Source: Nitrospirales bacterium
Lineage (GTDB): Bacteria; Nitrospirota; Nitrospiria; Nitrospirales; UBA8639
DNA: 64,000 bases
NCBI GenBank assembly: GCA_029261255.1
Contig: JAJDBQ010000104.1
Location: 54,927-118,926 of the forward strand
Direction: 5' to 3'
The translations under genes were made by a program, and so were the position numbers. Every line of letters starts with the position of its first letter. Position 1 is the first letter of the stretch. Of the stretch, positions 63,140 to 64,000 are shown in pieces. Under the pieces are notes generated by a model. It made no database searches and was not told the DNA's origin. It saw nothing but the letters and a program-made list of their open reading frames with translations.

Positions 63140-64000
63140 TTAGGTCTTTTTCTTTCTCTTTTCCGGTTTCCTTTTTTTCTTTTTGTTCCTTTTCTCCCCC
63201 TCTTCTTCCTCTATTGTTTTTAGCAACTCCTCCAAGCTGGGTTCCCCGCTAGGATGTGCCAGCGTAAAGGCGTAATCCTTTTTCGTGAGTTCGATGACAT
63301 CAATCTCTTGATCTAAAAATCCTTGAATTTCCTCAAGCCGTGCCTTTTCTTCTTTGCTGCAGAACGAAATCGCCGTCCCCTTTTTGACCCCACGCCCGGT
63401 TCTTCCCACACGATGCACGTAGTTCTCTGCTTTATCCGGCAAGTCATAGTTCAGCACGTAATGAACATCAGGAATGTCGATGCCGCGTGCGCTAACATCT
63501 GTGGCGATTAACACCTGACAGGCCCCTGCTTTAAATGCGTTCATCACCTCAGCCCGGTCACGCTGATCCTTTTCTCCATGAATGGTCAGCGTTTCTATCT
63601 CAACACGACCCATCGCCTTGGCAACCCGTTCAGCTCGCACTCGCGTTCGAACAAACACGATCACCCGGCTCTCAGGATTATCGGTCAGGAACCGCTCCAG
63701 GAAAAACCGTTTATCATCCATTTCAACGAACATGACATAGTGGGTGACATTTTTGGAGACACGATTATCTGGCGAGATTTGAATCCGGATCGCCGATTTT
63801 CTCACCTGAGAATACGCCAGTTTTTTGATGTCGGCATTGATGGTTGCTGAGAAAAAGAGAGTTTGATGGTTGAGTGGTAGCTTTGTTTTGATCGAATGAA
63901 TATCTCCAATAAATCCGAGATCGAGCATGTGATCGGCTTCATCCAACACAAGGGTTTGGACTCGGTTCAGCAGAACATACCCCTGACTGATCAGATCAAA
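63140..64000 (-). CDS. DEAD-box RNA helicase (partial, 5' end outside window)
   Basis: C-terminal portion of a helicase; the frame stays open to the window edge, so motifs Q and I lie beyond it. Motif II is VLDEADHMLDLGF, motif III FFSATI, and the helicase C domain has VIVFVRTRVRAERVA, ATDVSARGIDIPDV and motif VI HRVGRTGRGVKKG. The end is highly basic (EKRNKKKKRKPEKRKKKT), a tail common in RhlE-type proteins, which probably binds RNA. It would unwind short RNA duplexes in ribosome assembly or RNA decay. Confidence 0.92.
   Translation of the reverse strand, partial: FDLISQGYVLLNRVQTLVLDEADHMLDLGFIGDIHSIKTKLPLNHQTLFFSATINADIKKLAYSQVRKSAIRIQISPDNRVSKNVTHYVMFVEMDDKRFFLERFLTDNPESRVIVFVRTRVRAERVAKAMGRVEIETLTIHGEKDQRDRAEVMNAFKAGACQVLIATDVSARGIDIPDVHYVLNYDLPDKAENYVHRVGRTGRGVKKGTAISFCSKEEKARLEEIQGFLDQEIDVIELTKKDYAFTLAHPSGEPSLEELLKTIEEEEGEKRNKKKKRKPEKRKKKT

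Overview
The window comes from a Gram-negative, probably environmental bacterium. The evidence is a Wza/EpsA-type outer-membrane export lipoprotein, several lipobox or signal-peptide proteins, a monofunctional peptidoglycan transglycosylase and a MscS channel. The mix of an exopolysaccharide locus with AsnB-type amidotransferases, an IS481 relative and stress genes would fit a Nitrospirota- or deltaproteobacterium-like genome. That placement is an inference; no rRNA or marker gene here settles it. No tRNA, rRNA or CRISPR array was seen.

Region 1 (1-37.1 kb) is a large surface-polysaccharide locus, almost all on the + strand. It holds at least four glycosyltransferases plus a partial one, two AsnB-type amidotransferases, an SGNH hydrolase, an O-antigen ligase/polymerase-like membrane protein, and a WbpB-WbpD fusion followed by a WbpE-like aminotransferase (2,3-diacetamido-uronic-acid type sugar). 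A second DegT aminotransferase, three methyltransferases, a PIG-L deacetylase and two initiating sugar-phosphate transferases follow. One of those transferases is fused to a CapD/FlaA1-type dehydratase and to a C-terminal response-regulator receiver domain. The export block (31.2-37.1 kb) contains an EpsA-like lipoprotein, a chimeric coiled-coil/export-domain protein, a Wzz/GumC protein, an ExeA-like ATPase with a LysM-like tail, and a CpsD-like ATPase lacking the P-loop lysine. Two secreted beta-helix proteins on the - strand and two decayed insertion sequences (IS481-like, IS3-like) interrupt the locus.

Region 2 (37.8-46.0 kb) is a housekeeping and stress block, mainly on the - strand: B12-binding radical SAM enzyme, MscS channel, PPK2 kinase, dodecin with an in-frame TGA, small lipoprotein, beta-CASP MBL protein, LOG-family protein, CopD-like membrane protein.

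Region 3 (46.5-56.1 kb) is the most unusual part. It has a LuxR-type regulator with a degenerate receiver, a PatA/PatG-like subtilisin with a strong in-frame internal ribosome-binding site, and three small genes sharing a leader-like N-terminus (MK-L/M-P..IEG, two intact and one frameshifted). Between the second and third lies an 8-amino-7-oxononanoate-synthase-like PLP enzyme. A secreted Lon-like (S16) protease and a papain/alpha-beta-hydrolase fusion lie nearby. I read it as a candidate RiPP (ribosomal peptide) locus pairing a PatG-type protease with an alpha-oxoamine-synthase-like enzyme.

Region 4 (56.2-64 kb) holds CbpM/CbpA, a MtgA transglycosylase, a MntA nucleotidyltransferase followed by only the first 17 codons of its HepT partner, a complete integron gene cassette (59176-59991) whose two ends match each other, tandem hairpins with identical loops, TruA, a TIM-barrel sugar isomerase-like protein and a truncated DEAD-box helicase. 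Several genes in the window are visibly broken (dodecin, RRM protein, HepT, third precursor, both transposases), so this is a region of active decay and gain.
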